From Amblyornis subalaris (Eukaryota; Chordata; Aves; Passeriformes; Ptilonorhynchidae), in assembly GCA_018881555.1 (NCBI GenBank), contig JACAXG010000053.1:4515210-4579209 (forward strand): a stretch of DNA of 64,000 nt. The letters run 5' to 3'. Under the pieces are notes generated by a model. It ran no database searches. It was not told where the DNA came from and saw only the letters and a program-made list of their open reading frames with translations. Shown piece after piece: positions 13,060 through 21,018 of the stretch. The number at the start of each line of letters is the position of its first letter. Position 1 is the first letter of the stretch. A program made the translations under genes and the position numbers.

Positions 13060-13240
13060 CTGTTAATGGTGTATTAACGGCACACTGCATCCACATAAAG
13101 ATGCAAATATGAGTCGGGGCCAATTTTCTGGCCTGGTGAGATTATTTCTTTTTTTTCCCCGTAGCGAATTATCTGTGAACAGCTCATAATTTTATACCAG
13201 CCCCTATCTCTGGCTACTGCTTAACCACAAGTATTTGCAG
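13060..13240. promoter_or_regulatory. candidate upstream enhancer with POU octamer
   Basis: An AT-rich block directly abuts the MID1IP1 CpG island. It carries a perfect POU octamer ATGCAAAT at 13101-13108 and a RUNX-type AACCACA at about 13223, plus several AT-rich homeodomain-like strings. It lies about 1.6 kb upstream of the predicted TATA box. Function is inferred from motif content and position only. Confidence 0.35.
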
Positions 13241-13439
13241 CGCACGAGCTGCCCGCGGTCCTATCCCTCACCCAGCCGGTTTGTNAGCCAGGGAGCCGGC
13301 CTCCTGCCGTCTGGAGTCACAGAGGCTGAGGGGAGCAGGCCGGGAGGCCGAGCCGCCGCTGCGGGCAGGCGCTGGGGCAGTGCCGGCGGCGGTGCGGAGG
13401 CCCCGCGGCCGCTCAGGCCGAGCTACTCGTATGCCGCAT

Positions 13440-13584
13440 CCCCGGCCTCCGCCGGGCGGGACAGGCGGGGCCCAGGCCGGGCCCTCGCAGCCGCTCCGCG
13501 CGCCGCGGCCCCGGCGCCGCCGGGCGATGCTCGCACCGTTGCCACGGCAACCGCCCCCCCCCCCCCGTCCCGCGCCGCTCGGCC
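13440..13584 (+). repeat. 145-bp GC-rich module, copy 1
   Basis: Aligns without gaps to 13669-13813 at an offset of 229 bases. The only difference I find is G at 13553 against C at 13782. It contains an RFX X-box (13538-13551) followed by a poly-C tract. The 84 bases between the copies (13585-13668) are unique. Confidence 0.9.
13538..13551. promoter_or_regulatory. RFX X-box, copy 1
   Basis: GTTGCCACGGCAAC is a full inverted-repeat X-box (half-sites GTTGCC and GGCAAC with a 2-base spacer), the high-affinity target of RFX factors. RFX factors commonly drive ciliary genes but also bind other promoters. It lies about 1.25 kb upstream of the MID1IP1 TATA box. Confidence 0.75.
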
Positions 13585-13668
13585 GCCAGCGTGGACCCCG
13601 GCCCCGTGAGGTTGTTTGGCCGCCTCTCCCAGGAAGAGCCTTGGAAAGCCGACATTCCCGGCTCTCTG

Positions 13669-13813
13669 CCCCGGCCTCCGCCGGGCGGGACAGGCGGGGC
13701 CCAGGCCGGGCCCTCGCAGCCGCTCCGCGCGCCGCGGCCCCGGCGCCGCCGGGCGATGCTCGCACCGTTGCCACGGCAACCCCCCCCCCCCCCCCGTCCC
13801 GCGCCGCTCGGCC
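13669..13813 (+). repeat. 145-bp GC-rich module, copy 2
   Basis: Second copy of the module at 13440-13584, in the same orientation and 144/145 identical by eye. It contains the second X-box (13767-13780) and a pure poly-C run of 15 bases directly after it, and is followed at once by a CACGTG E-box. Near-perfect identity, including the poly-C length, implies a recent duplication, gene conversion or an assembly artefact. Confidence 0.9.
13767..13780. promoter_or_regulatory. RFX X-box, copy 2
   Basis: Identical 14-base inverted repeat to the one at 13538, 229 bases downstream. Two full X-boxes in one promoter would allow cooperative RFX dimer binding; this is inference from the motif. Confidence 0.75.
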
Positions 13814-13814
13814 C

Positions 13815-13820
13815 CACGTG
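13815..13820. promoter_or_regulatory. CACGTG E-box
   Basis: CACGTGAC context, a class bound by USF, MYC/MAX and related bHLH-ZIP factors. It starts two bases after the second 145-bp module. Lipogenic genes of this family are known to respond to bHLH-ZIP factors, but this site is untested. Confidence 0.4.
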
Positions 13821-13893
13821 ACCCGCGGCGGCGCTCGCGGCCAACCCGCCTGTTACCAGGGCGGGGGCGTGAGGGGGTGCGCTCTTGTTTCCG

Positions 13894-13953
13894 ATTGGCT
13901 GCCGCCGGGGCTCTCTGATTGGCGGGGAGGCCGCCGAGCGGCGCGCCGATTGG
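13894..13953 (-). promoter_or_regulatory. cluster of three inverted CCAAT boxes
   Basis: ATTGG cores lie at 13894-13898, 13918-13922 and 13949-13953. All are in the same orientation and each has a flank favoured by NF-Y (CGATTGGCT, TGATTGGCG, CGATTGGCT). Spacings are 24 and 31 bases. NF-Y clusters of this kind usually lie within about 150 bases of a start site, so a second, upstream transcription start or a divergent transcript near 14.0 kb is possible. Confidence 0.65.
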
Positions 13954-14245
13954 CTGGCCCCGGAGGTGAGGCTGTGGGGTGATGCCGGCCGCTCCGCGCA
14001 GCGCGGGGACACAGACAAAGGCTGCCCAGGGGCTACCCGGAGGCTGCCAGAGCTCCCCCCCGCGCCCCCGGGCTGGCGCGGCGCGGGTGGGCAGCGGGGA
14101 GCCGCGGCTCTCGACGCGCTGCTGGGAGCCGGCGACGCGAGTCTGGCCCAGCGCCCGCGGGCCCCGCGCCCTTCCCGCCCGCTCCGACTGGCGCCGGGGC
14201 ACGCGGGGGGCGGAGCCGGTGTCACGCTCGCCGCGCGCCCGTCAG

Positions 14246-14250
14246 CCAAT
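14246..14250 (+). promoter_or_regulatory. CCAAT box
   Basis: CAGCCAATGGGC matches the NF-Y consensus in the direct orientation, about 540 bases upstream of the TATA box. Confidence 0.5.
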
Positions 14251-14307
14251 GGGCGGCCCGGGAGAACGCGGGCAGCACGCGGGGCCCGCGTGTCCCCGCG
14301 GCACGGG

Positions 14308-14435
14308 CTGTCAATCACCTGTCAGTCACCCGCCCCGGCGCGGCCCCGCCCGCAGCTCCCCCGCCCGGCCATGGCGGGGCGGGCCCGCAGCGCTGCTCTG
14401 TCATGGCCCTGCCCTGTCATAGCGCTGCTCTGTCA
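14308..14435. promoter_or_regulatory. array of five CTGTCA (TALE homeodomain) hexamers
   Basis: CTGTCA occurs at 14308-14313, 14319-14324, 14398-14403, 14414-14419 and 14430-14435. The first is part of a full PBX-PREP/MEIS decamer TGATTGACAG on the minus strand (14308-14317). The last three recur at exact 16-base steps inside a degenerate tandem repeat (about 14392-14437). MEIS, PREP and TGIF proteins bind TGACAG/CTGTCA. Five copies in 128 bases is far above chance. Function is inference. Confidence 0.5.
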
Positions 14436-14784
14436 CCGTGCCCCTCGCTGCGACCCCCGCCCGGGGCGGGACCGGCGCTCGGAGCGCTCCGCGGCCGCCG
14501 GTGCCTTGTCCCGGGGTTGGGGCGCGGGGCAGCCGCCGCCGCACTGGAGCGGGCAGGGGGGAGCCAGCCCGGCTTGCCTAGGGACTCAGCCCCGCAGTTC
14601 GTGCCGCCAGCGCCGAGCCCGCTGGCCCGGCCCCCTCGGGATGCCCGCGGTGCGGGCTCTGCTCCCGGCGTTCTCTCCCAGTGGGGGGGAGAGGCGGAGC
14701 CGGCGCGGCCGCCGCCCGCCGCCTTTATCTGTCGTGGCGGCGCGGGGGGTGGCACTGGGGAACACCTTGGTGTGAGATACGCGC

Positions 14785-14792
14785 TATAAATA
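14785..14792 (+). promoter_or_regulatory. MID1IP1: TATA box, probable MID1IP1 core promoter
   Basis: TATAAATA stands in otherwise extremely GC-rich DNA, so chance occurrence is unlikely. It would place transcription initiation near 14815, about 625 bases upstream of the start codon. A TATA box inside a CpG island suits a gene that is widely expressed but strongly inducible, as this lipogenic family is. Confidence 0.6.
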
Positions 14793-14814
14793 CGGCGCCG
14801 GGGATGGGAGCGCG

Positions 14815-15440
14815 GCCACGGGCGGCGGGGAGCAGCTCCCGACCACGGTGGGTGCCTCCCCCACGGCGGGTCGGTACCGCGGCCTCGGCACGGCGGCTGG
14901 GGACCGCTTGAATTTTAATTTAGCGGCGTGGTGCGGGGCTGCCATTGCCTGGGCAGCCCCCCACGCGTGGCTCCCGGGAGGAGTTGCGGGGGGATTTGCC
15001 GCCTTTTGCCTGGTTCTAAGCGGAGGGGAGCGGCGGCAGCGAGCCCCGGCGGCTGCAGCAGGGCAGGCGGAGGGCGAGAGAAGGGACGGCGAGGGGAACG
15101 CTGAAGGAAAGACGCGGGGATGGGGATAAAGGCAGCGGCGGCGGCGGGGGGGGAGGAGGAGAAGGCGCTGGCGGGAGGGGACGGGAAGGCGGGCTGGGGG
15201 AGGGAGGAGGGAAAGAGAGAGGGAGGGAGGGAGAGCAGCCCCTAACCCCGGCGCCTCCGCCGCCGCCTCCCAGCAGGACTNTGATCGCGAGCAGCCGCCG
15301 AGCCCAGCCCGCGGCGGAGGGCGGCCGGTGCCGCTAGCGCGGAAGAGGAGGAGGAGGAGGAAGGGGTCGCCGCCGCCGGAGCAGCCCCGCGGTCCGGTCC
15401 GAGCCGCCGTCTCGCTGAGCTCGCCCGCCCGGCCGCCAGC
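14815..15440 (+). other. MID1IP1: predicted MID1IP1 5' leader, possibly with an intron
   Basis: Begins about 30 bases after the TATA box and runs to the start codon. A donor-like ACG|GTGGGT at 14848 and an acceptor-like pyrimidine-rich CTCCCAG ending at 15273 could bound an intron of about 425 bases, leaving the whole CDS in the second exon, which is the arrangement in other vertebrates as I recall it. A purine tract (GAGGGA repeats) lies at 15194-15236. One N is present at 15282. Start site and splicing are predictions only. Confidence 0.35.
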
Positions 15441-15935
15441 ATGATGCAGATCTGCGACTCGTACAGCCAGAAGTACTCCCTCTTCAACGCCATGAACCGC
15501 TTCATCGGCGCCGTCAACAACATGGACCAGACGGTGATGGTGCCCAGCCTGCTGCGCGACGTGCCGCTGCTGCTGGAGGAGCTGGACGCGGCGGGCGCCG
15601 TGTGCCCGCCCCGGGATGCTGCCCTGCCGCCCGGCGACCCCAGCGCCTACTTCTCTCGCAGGGACATGTACAGCCACTACATGCTGCTCAAGTCCATCCG
15701 CAACGACATCGAGTGGGGCGTGGTGCAGCCGCCGGCGGGCGAGGAGGCGGCCCGCAAGAAGGACAAGCTGGGCGGCGGGCCCGCCGAGGAGGGCGAGGGC
15801 GAGGAGGACCTGGAGCAGCAGTTCCACTACCACCTGAGCGGACTCCACTCGGTCCTCTCCAAGCTCACCCGCAAGGCCAACGTGCTCACCAACAGATACA
15901 AGCAGGAGATCGGCGTCAGCAGCTGGGGGCAGTGA
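15441..15935 (+). CDS. MID1IP1: MID1-interacting protein 1 (MIG12, Spot 14-related)
   Basis: A 164-residue protein of the THRSP/Spot 14 family. Known family biology: a cytosolic protein that binds acetyl-CoA carboxylase and promotes its polymerisation and activity, raising fatty-acid synthesis. It also pairs with THRSP and binds the microtubule-associated ubiquitin ligase MID1. Seen here: the N-terminal block starts [11 protein letters not shown] and continues through [16 protein letters not shown] to SLLRDVPL (residues 1-43). A variable linker (44-70) follows, then [21 protein letters not shown] (74-94), a second low-complexity acidic/Gly linker (about 97-123), and the C-terminal block [12 protein letters not shown] to [10 protein letters not shown] (121-158). 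The start is the first of two tandem ATGs with A at -3, and the MM start is conserved in the family. At 164 residues it is shorter than the human protein (about 183); the difference lies in the linkers. No Ns, frameshifts or introns in the CDS. Near-identity of the signature blocks separates it from THRSP itself. Confidence 0.97.
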   Translation: MMQICDSYSQKYSLFNAMNRFIGAVNNMDQTVMVPSLLRDVPLLLEELDAAGAVCPPRDAALPPGDPSAYFSRRDMYSHYMLLKSIRNDIEWGVVQPPAGEEAARKKDKLGGGPAEEGEGEEDLEQQFHYHLSGLHSVLSKLTRKANVLTNRYKQEIGVSSWGQ

Positions 15936-16460
15936 GCGCCGGGGGCAGCGGGGGAAGGGGCTCCCGACCCGGCGGGAGTGGCGCGTCCCCGCCCGGCGCT
16001 GCTGCAGCTGCGGTGGCCGAGGGCAGCGCCCCGGGCCGAGGCTTCCCTGCGCGCTCCCAGGACTGCAGCAGGTTTTCTACCAACGCACAAGCGAGAGAAA
16101 GAGATGTAAATTAATCAATACTAGTTTATTAATTATTTTGACCCCCTCCGTGTTTTTTTCTTTGTACGGTCTGGGGTGAGCGGTTGCTGTGCCCGCCCGG
16201 GCGGGGAGGCTGATCCCGTACGTGTACGAGGTGGTGGCATTGCTGGCTGATAAGGAGGCTGCACCCAAGCCGATGAACATAACGAAACTGGCACAAAATT
16301 GCTTCTGTTACCCCGGAGGGAACGCAGTGGGCTAAGGAGCATCCCTCTGTTGCGGGAGAGATGGCGGGTCCCACGGTTGTACATGTACTGGAGTTTATTT
16401 AAAACTTTTTTACTCAGATGTAGAGTATATTCTAAAATAAATGCAAATGTATTAACTAAG
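15936..16460 (+). other. MID1IP1: MID1IP1 3' UTR
   Basis: Runs from the TGA at 15933 to a polyadenylation region. GC content falls sharply after about 16070, and the rest is AT-rich with T-rich and TGTACATG-type strings. Cleavage is expected 10-30 bases after the AATAAA at 16436. The transcript may extend further to the second signal at 17167. Confidence 0.6.
16436..16441 (+). terminator. MID1IP1: polyadenylation signal AATAAA (proximal)
   Basis: Canonical hexamer about 500 bases after the stop codon, followed by a T-rich stretch (TTTGGTATGATTTATC, about 16473). The first good signal on the sense strand after the CDS. Confidence 0.6.
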
Positions 16461-17166
16461 AGTGACTTAAACTTTTGGTATGATTTATCTTTAATTAAAT
16501 GATATTTTTAACATCTGGAATTCTTCTGTTTTTCTTCTACGTTGCATTGAGATCTGCTTTACTAGATACAGAAGTCTGCATGTGCAAGAGAGGGGGTTTT
16601 GTAGCCTTTTTTTTTCCCCCTATTCAAAGGGAGCAATTAGGCAGTGATGATAACGCAGCATATCTAAAATGTTTGAATGACCATATTAAACTTAACCATA
16701 CATGGCCTGAGTTTTGGGAAGCTGTTCCCAGCTGCACAGCGCAGTTGTTCTGTGAATGTTGTCATGAAGGTCAGTGCCTCTTTAACAAAATCTGAGAAGA
16801 TCGAGTCATGGTTACTCTGCAGGCAGCGATTCATGGAAGTTGGAGCAAAGCCTAGGAATGACTCTTGCTTTTTTCGGGAAGTATCTTAATGTACTGTGGG
16901 GAGCTCTTTTCTCTCCCTGCAAATAGGTCTGGCATACTCGCCTCTCTAGTCTCTTGCATTTCTTTCCTCTCTAATCCTCCTTGGATACCAGGAATTAATC
17001 GGGTTTATGTTATCCAGATTGTATTGATTTCTTTCNATCTACTTTTTTTTTCATTTGCTGAAGTAAAGTACTTCAGAATTGGGTGTCTGTATCATGTTNT
17101 AATATTAAGTTCTGATAAAGTGCACTTACAGATTGTGATACAATATGTAACAGAGGATAACTATTT

Positions 17167-17172
17167 AATAAA
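17167..17172 (+). terminator. possible distal polyadenylation signal
   Basis: A second canonical AATAAA about 730 bases downstream of the first, followed by a T-rich region (TTTTCTTCTC at about 17194). It could give a longer 3' UTR isoform; AT-rich DNA also yields such hexamers by chance. Confidence 0.3.
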
Positions 17173-19877
17173 TATGTACATCCTTCCATAATGTAAGTTT
17201 TCTTCTCAAGCACTGAAATGCCAAGTTTGTAGACATCTCCTTACACCGAGATTTCACTTTGTTTTACTGTCATCAAATTTAGGGCTTGTTTGGTGGTGTT
17301 GGTGTTGGGGTTTTTTTTCTTTTAGAAATAGAAGAATTTTTCTCTTGGCTTTAAGGATATTTTTGCTTAAATTGAGATATTCTCTAGCCCTTTATTTTTC
17401 AGCCCAACTGTTAGGACATTGCAGTAAAGCATGAGCTCTCCAGATATGGTACTAGTTGGCAGATGTTTGTGTAAGTTAAAACAATCAGCCTACTTGAATG
17501 TTTAAAAATACATATTTTAGAAGGTTTTTCCCTTCTGGGGTAAAGAAGAACTTTGTAAGGCTGGATAATTTTTAGTTTGGCGATGCTTGCTCTTTTCGTA
17601 ATGTTTTCAACCCTCCTTCCCCTCCCCTCTTGGGAAGATGCCAGGAAAAAAGTCAGGAACAAGAAGAGGGATTACCCTGGTTTCCTAACACATCAGCTTG
17701 CCAGGCTTTCCACGGTCGAACTAACGCAAGGCAAAAGATGCGGTGCCCTGTGCTGGATGGTAAAGTTTTGTTCTGAAGACAAGGGTGAGAGGGAGAACCT
17801 GTTCTGCTGCGTGGCTCCTTCTCCCTCGCTCTCAGTTGGCTGAAAACCACATTACAGCCTCTCCTCGGGAGCACCGGCAAAACCTCAGACAAAAGCAGCT
17901 CCTGCAGTTTCACCCCTGTGCTTTTTGATCTCCCGGTAACTTCTCCTGGTGTGAGTTTAGACAATAATGTTTAAACGTTGCACAAGAGACAATGCGATGC
18001 CGATTTAGACTGAAAAATAGTGTTACACTAATGCGGCATAACCATGAGTATTGCATCCATTCCCTTTGTGTTCTGAAATAAAAAAAAAAAAANCACGAGA
18101 AAAGTTTCGGTGGAAGAGCAGCTGAAATCTGGCGCTATTGGGCAGCAAAGGTGGCATTTCCTTACAAGCAAAGCTTTGGGTAACAGGAGGAGGAGGATAC
18201 TCTGACTCAAGGGTTTGCCTTGCCTCTCTCTGTGACTAAGGTGTCCTTGCTGAACTGCACGTGGCTCCCATGTGGGGGCCTGGCCGCTGGACTGGCAGCA
18301 ACCCCAGTAATCCCAACTCAGCCGTGGCAAAACCTGCTGAGACTCACACCGGCTGAAGAGACTCCGCCACCTCCCACCTGGGAGCTGCTTTAGAAGTCTC
18401 CCTTTTCAAGGTCGTGGGGGANGATCGAGGCTCTTGGGATCAAAAAAGTGATCTCTTAATGCAGGGGGAAGACAACAAGAGAGAAAACCAGGGATGTATT
18501 TCTCATGCAAAGCACAAGGGATGGGACTGTGCTGCTGGCTGTTGTGTAAAACAACTTGGCCTGAAAGGTGGGGGTGGTCAGGCAATTACATAAATGCTGA
18601 CTCCTGGCACTGCAGTAAGCAAAGATGAGATTGCAGACTCTTAATGCAGATTTTGTATGTTAGATGCTGAATTGGGAAAAATTTCCATGAGCAGCACTAT
18701 ACATACAATAATTAGGTTTATTATAAAGGAGTTATGTTTCCTTTTGAAGGATTGGAGCGTTTTAACTGCTCCCAATTGTAAACAGAGTCCAGCAAACTTT
18801 TAGTCTGCTCTGGTAAAGTGATTCTGGTATTGTATGGGATAATGACAAATTACATCAGTCTAATGTAAATAGTATCTTTATGATCTTGAACACTTTGATG
18901 GCTTTATTTTTAAGCAACACATACAAAAAGACAACTTGCCAAACTACCACAGCCGTGCTCAAAACAGGGGATATCCACATGCACTGTGAGAAGCAGTTGT
19001 CCTTTTTAGCTCACTTAAGTGAAATGGACTCCATATAGAGTAAGGCAGGCATTAGAAGAGCAATAAATAATGAGATTCAGAACTGTTTGCACTAACAAAT
19101 TGATTACAGTAGAAGGTATCTTACAGCCAAGGAGCCTCAAGGACAATGCTCCTGGGATACATCGGTTAATATATGAAAGTGTACAGTATCTGTCATTATA
19201 GTTCATGAGTCAACTCTTAGTTTTGTGTATACAAAAGGAGGACAAATGGGAGGAAAGCCAAGCTTTTCTCTCTCTCTCTTTCTCTCTGTGTATAAAAATA
19301 AGGGCATTGGGGATGAGTGTGAGTTACATGGAAAGAACAAGAATCACAGGCTGGTCAGTGTTTGGTGGAAGGAGATGAGGCTGAGTCAGGGTAGGCTGTC
19401 ATCTTCTTACTTTCGCTCTGAAAGCTTTTCCTTGCAGAGGGTTTTAAGTAGATCAAGATATATGTGTTTTGTGGTTTGTGTTCTCCTTCCCTGCACAGGC
19501 TCTTGCACCAAGACAACATGAGTCATGAGTAGATTGGCTTCACTGAAAGATGCACTAATGTCAGTGGTCAGAGGGGAGGTTATATTAGGATCTTATTATC
19601 ACATACTTAAGCTCTGCACCCTGTTCTACCAGGGAAAAAAAGAACAGAAAGAAATAGAAAGTGTCTCTTTTCTATGCCTTTGAGTTTGGTATAATCTCTT
19701 TGCAGAAAAGTCTGCAGGAAATTTCCCTCCCTGACTTATTTCCCTGAAGCTCCGAGTACGGGAGGGGATTGACTGGGAGTATTGCTTTTATTATTCATAT
19801 CTTTAAAAATTTTACCTTTTTATTATTTATGTCTAGGTAACAGTGTTCTAGGTACCATGTTCCAAAGAGCTCAGAGA
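17173..19877. other. intergenic DNA downstream of MID1IP1
   Basis: No protein motif or known repeat was recognised. A short CT-rich tract lies at 19266-19287. An AT-rich stretch at about 18590-18910 is dense in homeodomain-like strings (AATAATTAGG, TAATGTAAATAG, GACAAATTACATC) and could be a conserved element. Confidence 0.5.
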
Positions 19878-21010
19878 TCATAGAAACAGAATTGGGTAGG
19901 AAGAGACCTTAAAGATCATGGAGTTCCAACCCCCCTGCCATGGGAAGGGATACCTTCCACTAGCTCAGGTTGCTCAAAGCCCATCCAATCTAGCCCTGAA
20001 GACTTCCAGGAATGGGACATCCACAACTTCTCTGGGCAACCTGTTCCAGTGCCTCACCATTCTCACAGTAAAATATTTCTTTCTAATACCTAATCTAAAT
20101 CTACTCTCAGTTTAAAGGCATTTCCCCCTGTCCTATTACTACATGCTTTTGTCAAAAGTCCCTCTCCAGATTTCTTGTAGCCCTCTTTAGGTACCAGAAG
20201 GCTGCTATAAGGTCTCCCTGGAGCCTTCTCTTCTGCAGGCTGAGCAATCCCAATCCTCTCAGTCTATCTTCTTAGGAAGGGTGCTCCAGCCCCTCTGATC
20301 ATCTTTATGGTCTTCTTTGGACTCACTCCTGCAGGTCCACATCCTTCCTATGGTGGGGGCCTCAGAGCTGGATGCAGCACGCCAGGTGGGGTCTCATGAG
20401 AGCAGAGTAGAAGGGGAGAATCGCCTCCCTTGACCTGCATCTTTGGGTGCAGCCCAGGACACGTTTGGCTTTCTGTGCTGTGAGTGCGCCTTGCTGGGTC
20501 ATGTCAAGCTTTTCATCAACCAGCATCCCCAGGTCCTTCTCCTCAGGGCTGCTCTCAACCCATTCTCCACCCAGCCTGTGTTTGTGCTTGGGTTTGCCCT
20601 GACCCACATGCAGGCCCTTGTGCTTGACCTTGTTGAACTTCACAAGGTCCACACAGGCCCAGCTCTGCAGCCTGTCNNGGTCCCTGNGCATGGCATCCCT
20701 TCCTTGCAGCGAGCTGAGCGCACCCACAGCTCCATGTCAGCACATTTGCTGAGGGAGCCTCAGTCCCACTGCCCATGGCACTGACAAAGATGTTGGACAG
20801 TGCTAGTCCCAATACTGACCACTGGGGAACACCCCTGGTCACTGCTCTGCACTTGGACATCGAGCCATTGACTGCAACTCACTGAGTGCAACCGAGCAGC
20901 CAACTCCTTTATCCATGGAGGTGTCCACCTGTCAAATCCACGTCTCTCCAGTTTAGAGACAAGGATGTTGTGTGGAACAATGTCAAATGCTTTGCACAAT
21001 TTCATGCGCA
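19878..21010 (-). mobile_element. CR1 LINE, 5'-truncated
   Basis: The left end is the typical avian CR1 3' terminus read in reverse (ATCATAGAAACAGAATTGGG, then the phrases for 'accttaaagatcat' and 'aacctgttccagtgcctcac'). On the minus strand, reverse-transcriptase sequence is readable in broken frames: KAFDIVPHNILVSKLERRGF near 20930-21005, GVPQWSVLGLALSNIFV near 20780-20835, then [14 protein letters not shown] and [10 protein letters not shown] near 20365-20560. Stops, frame changes and several Ns show an inactive fossil. It covers only the C-terminal part of the RT and the 3' UTR, as is usual for CR1. Sense orientation is opposite to MID1IP1. Confidence 0.93.
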
Positions 21011-21018
21011 TGACGTCA
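21011..21018. promoter_or_regulatory. palindromic CRE at CR1 edge
   Basis: TGACGTCA is the full CREB/ATF site, lying exactly where recognisable CR1 homology ends. It could be retroelement-derived or chance. Confidence 0.3.

Larger units (their letters stand above)
13240..16070. promoter_or_regulatory. MID1IP1: MID1IP1 CpG island
   Basis: About 2.8 kb of very high GC with dense CpG runs from roughly 13240 through the promoter, 5' UTR and the whole CDS, fading just after the stop codon. Long open frames appear on both strands (up to 354 codons antisense at 14784-15848), but they are low-complexity and are expected by chance at this composition. Islands of this kind mark promoters of broadly expressed vertebrate genes. 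Confidence 0.85.

Noticed and set aside
13268..14775. Several 230-300-codon open frames on both strands in the CpG island
   Set aside because: All are Ala/Pro/Arg/Gly-rich, overlap one another on both strands, and repeat the same peptide because of the 145-bp duplication. No domain or coding signature.
14784..15848. 354-codon antisense open frame overlapping MID1IP1
   Set aside because: It is the complement of the MID1IP1 CDS and its GC-rich leader; Leu/Ala/Arg/Pro/Ser-rich low-complexity translation expected in a CpG island.
15602..16114. 170-codon plus-strand frame in another phase of MID1IP1
   Set aside because: Shadow of the true CDS; the in-frame product at 15441 has conserved family blocks and this one does not.
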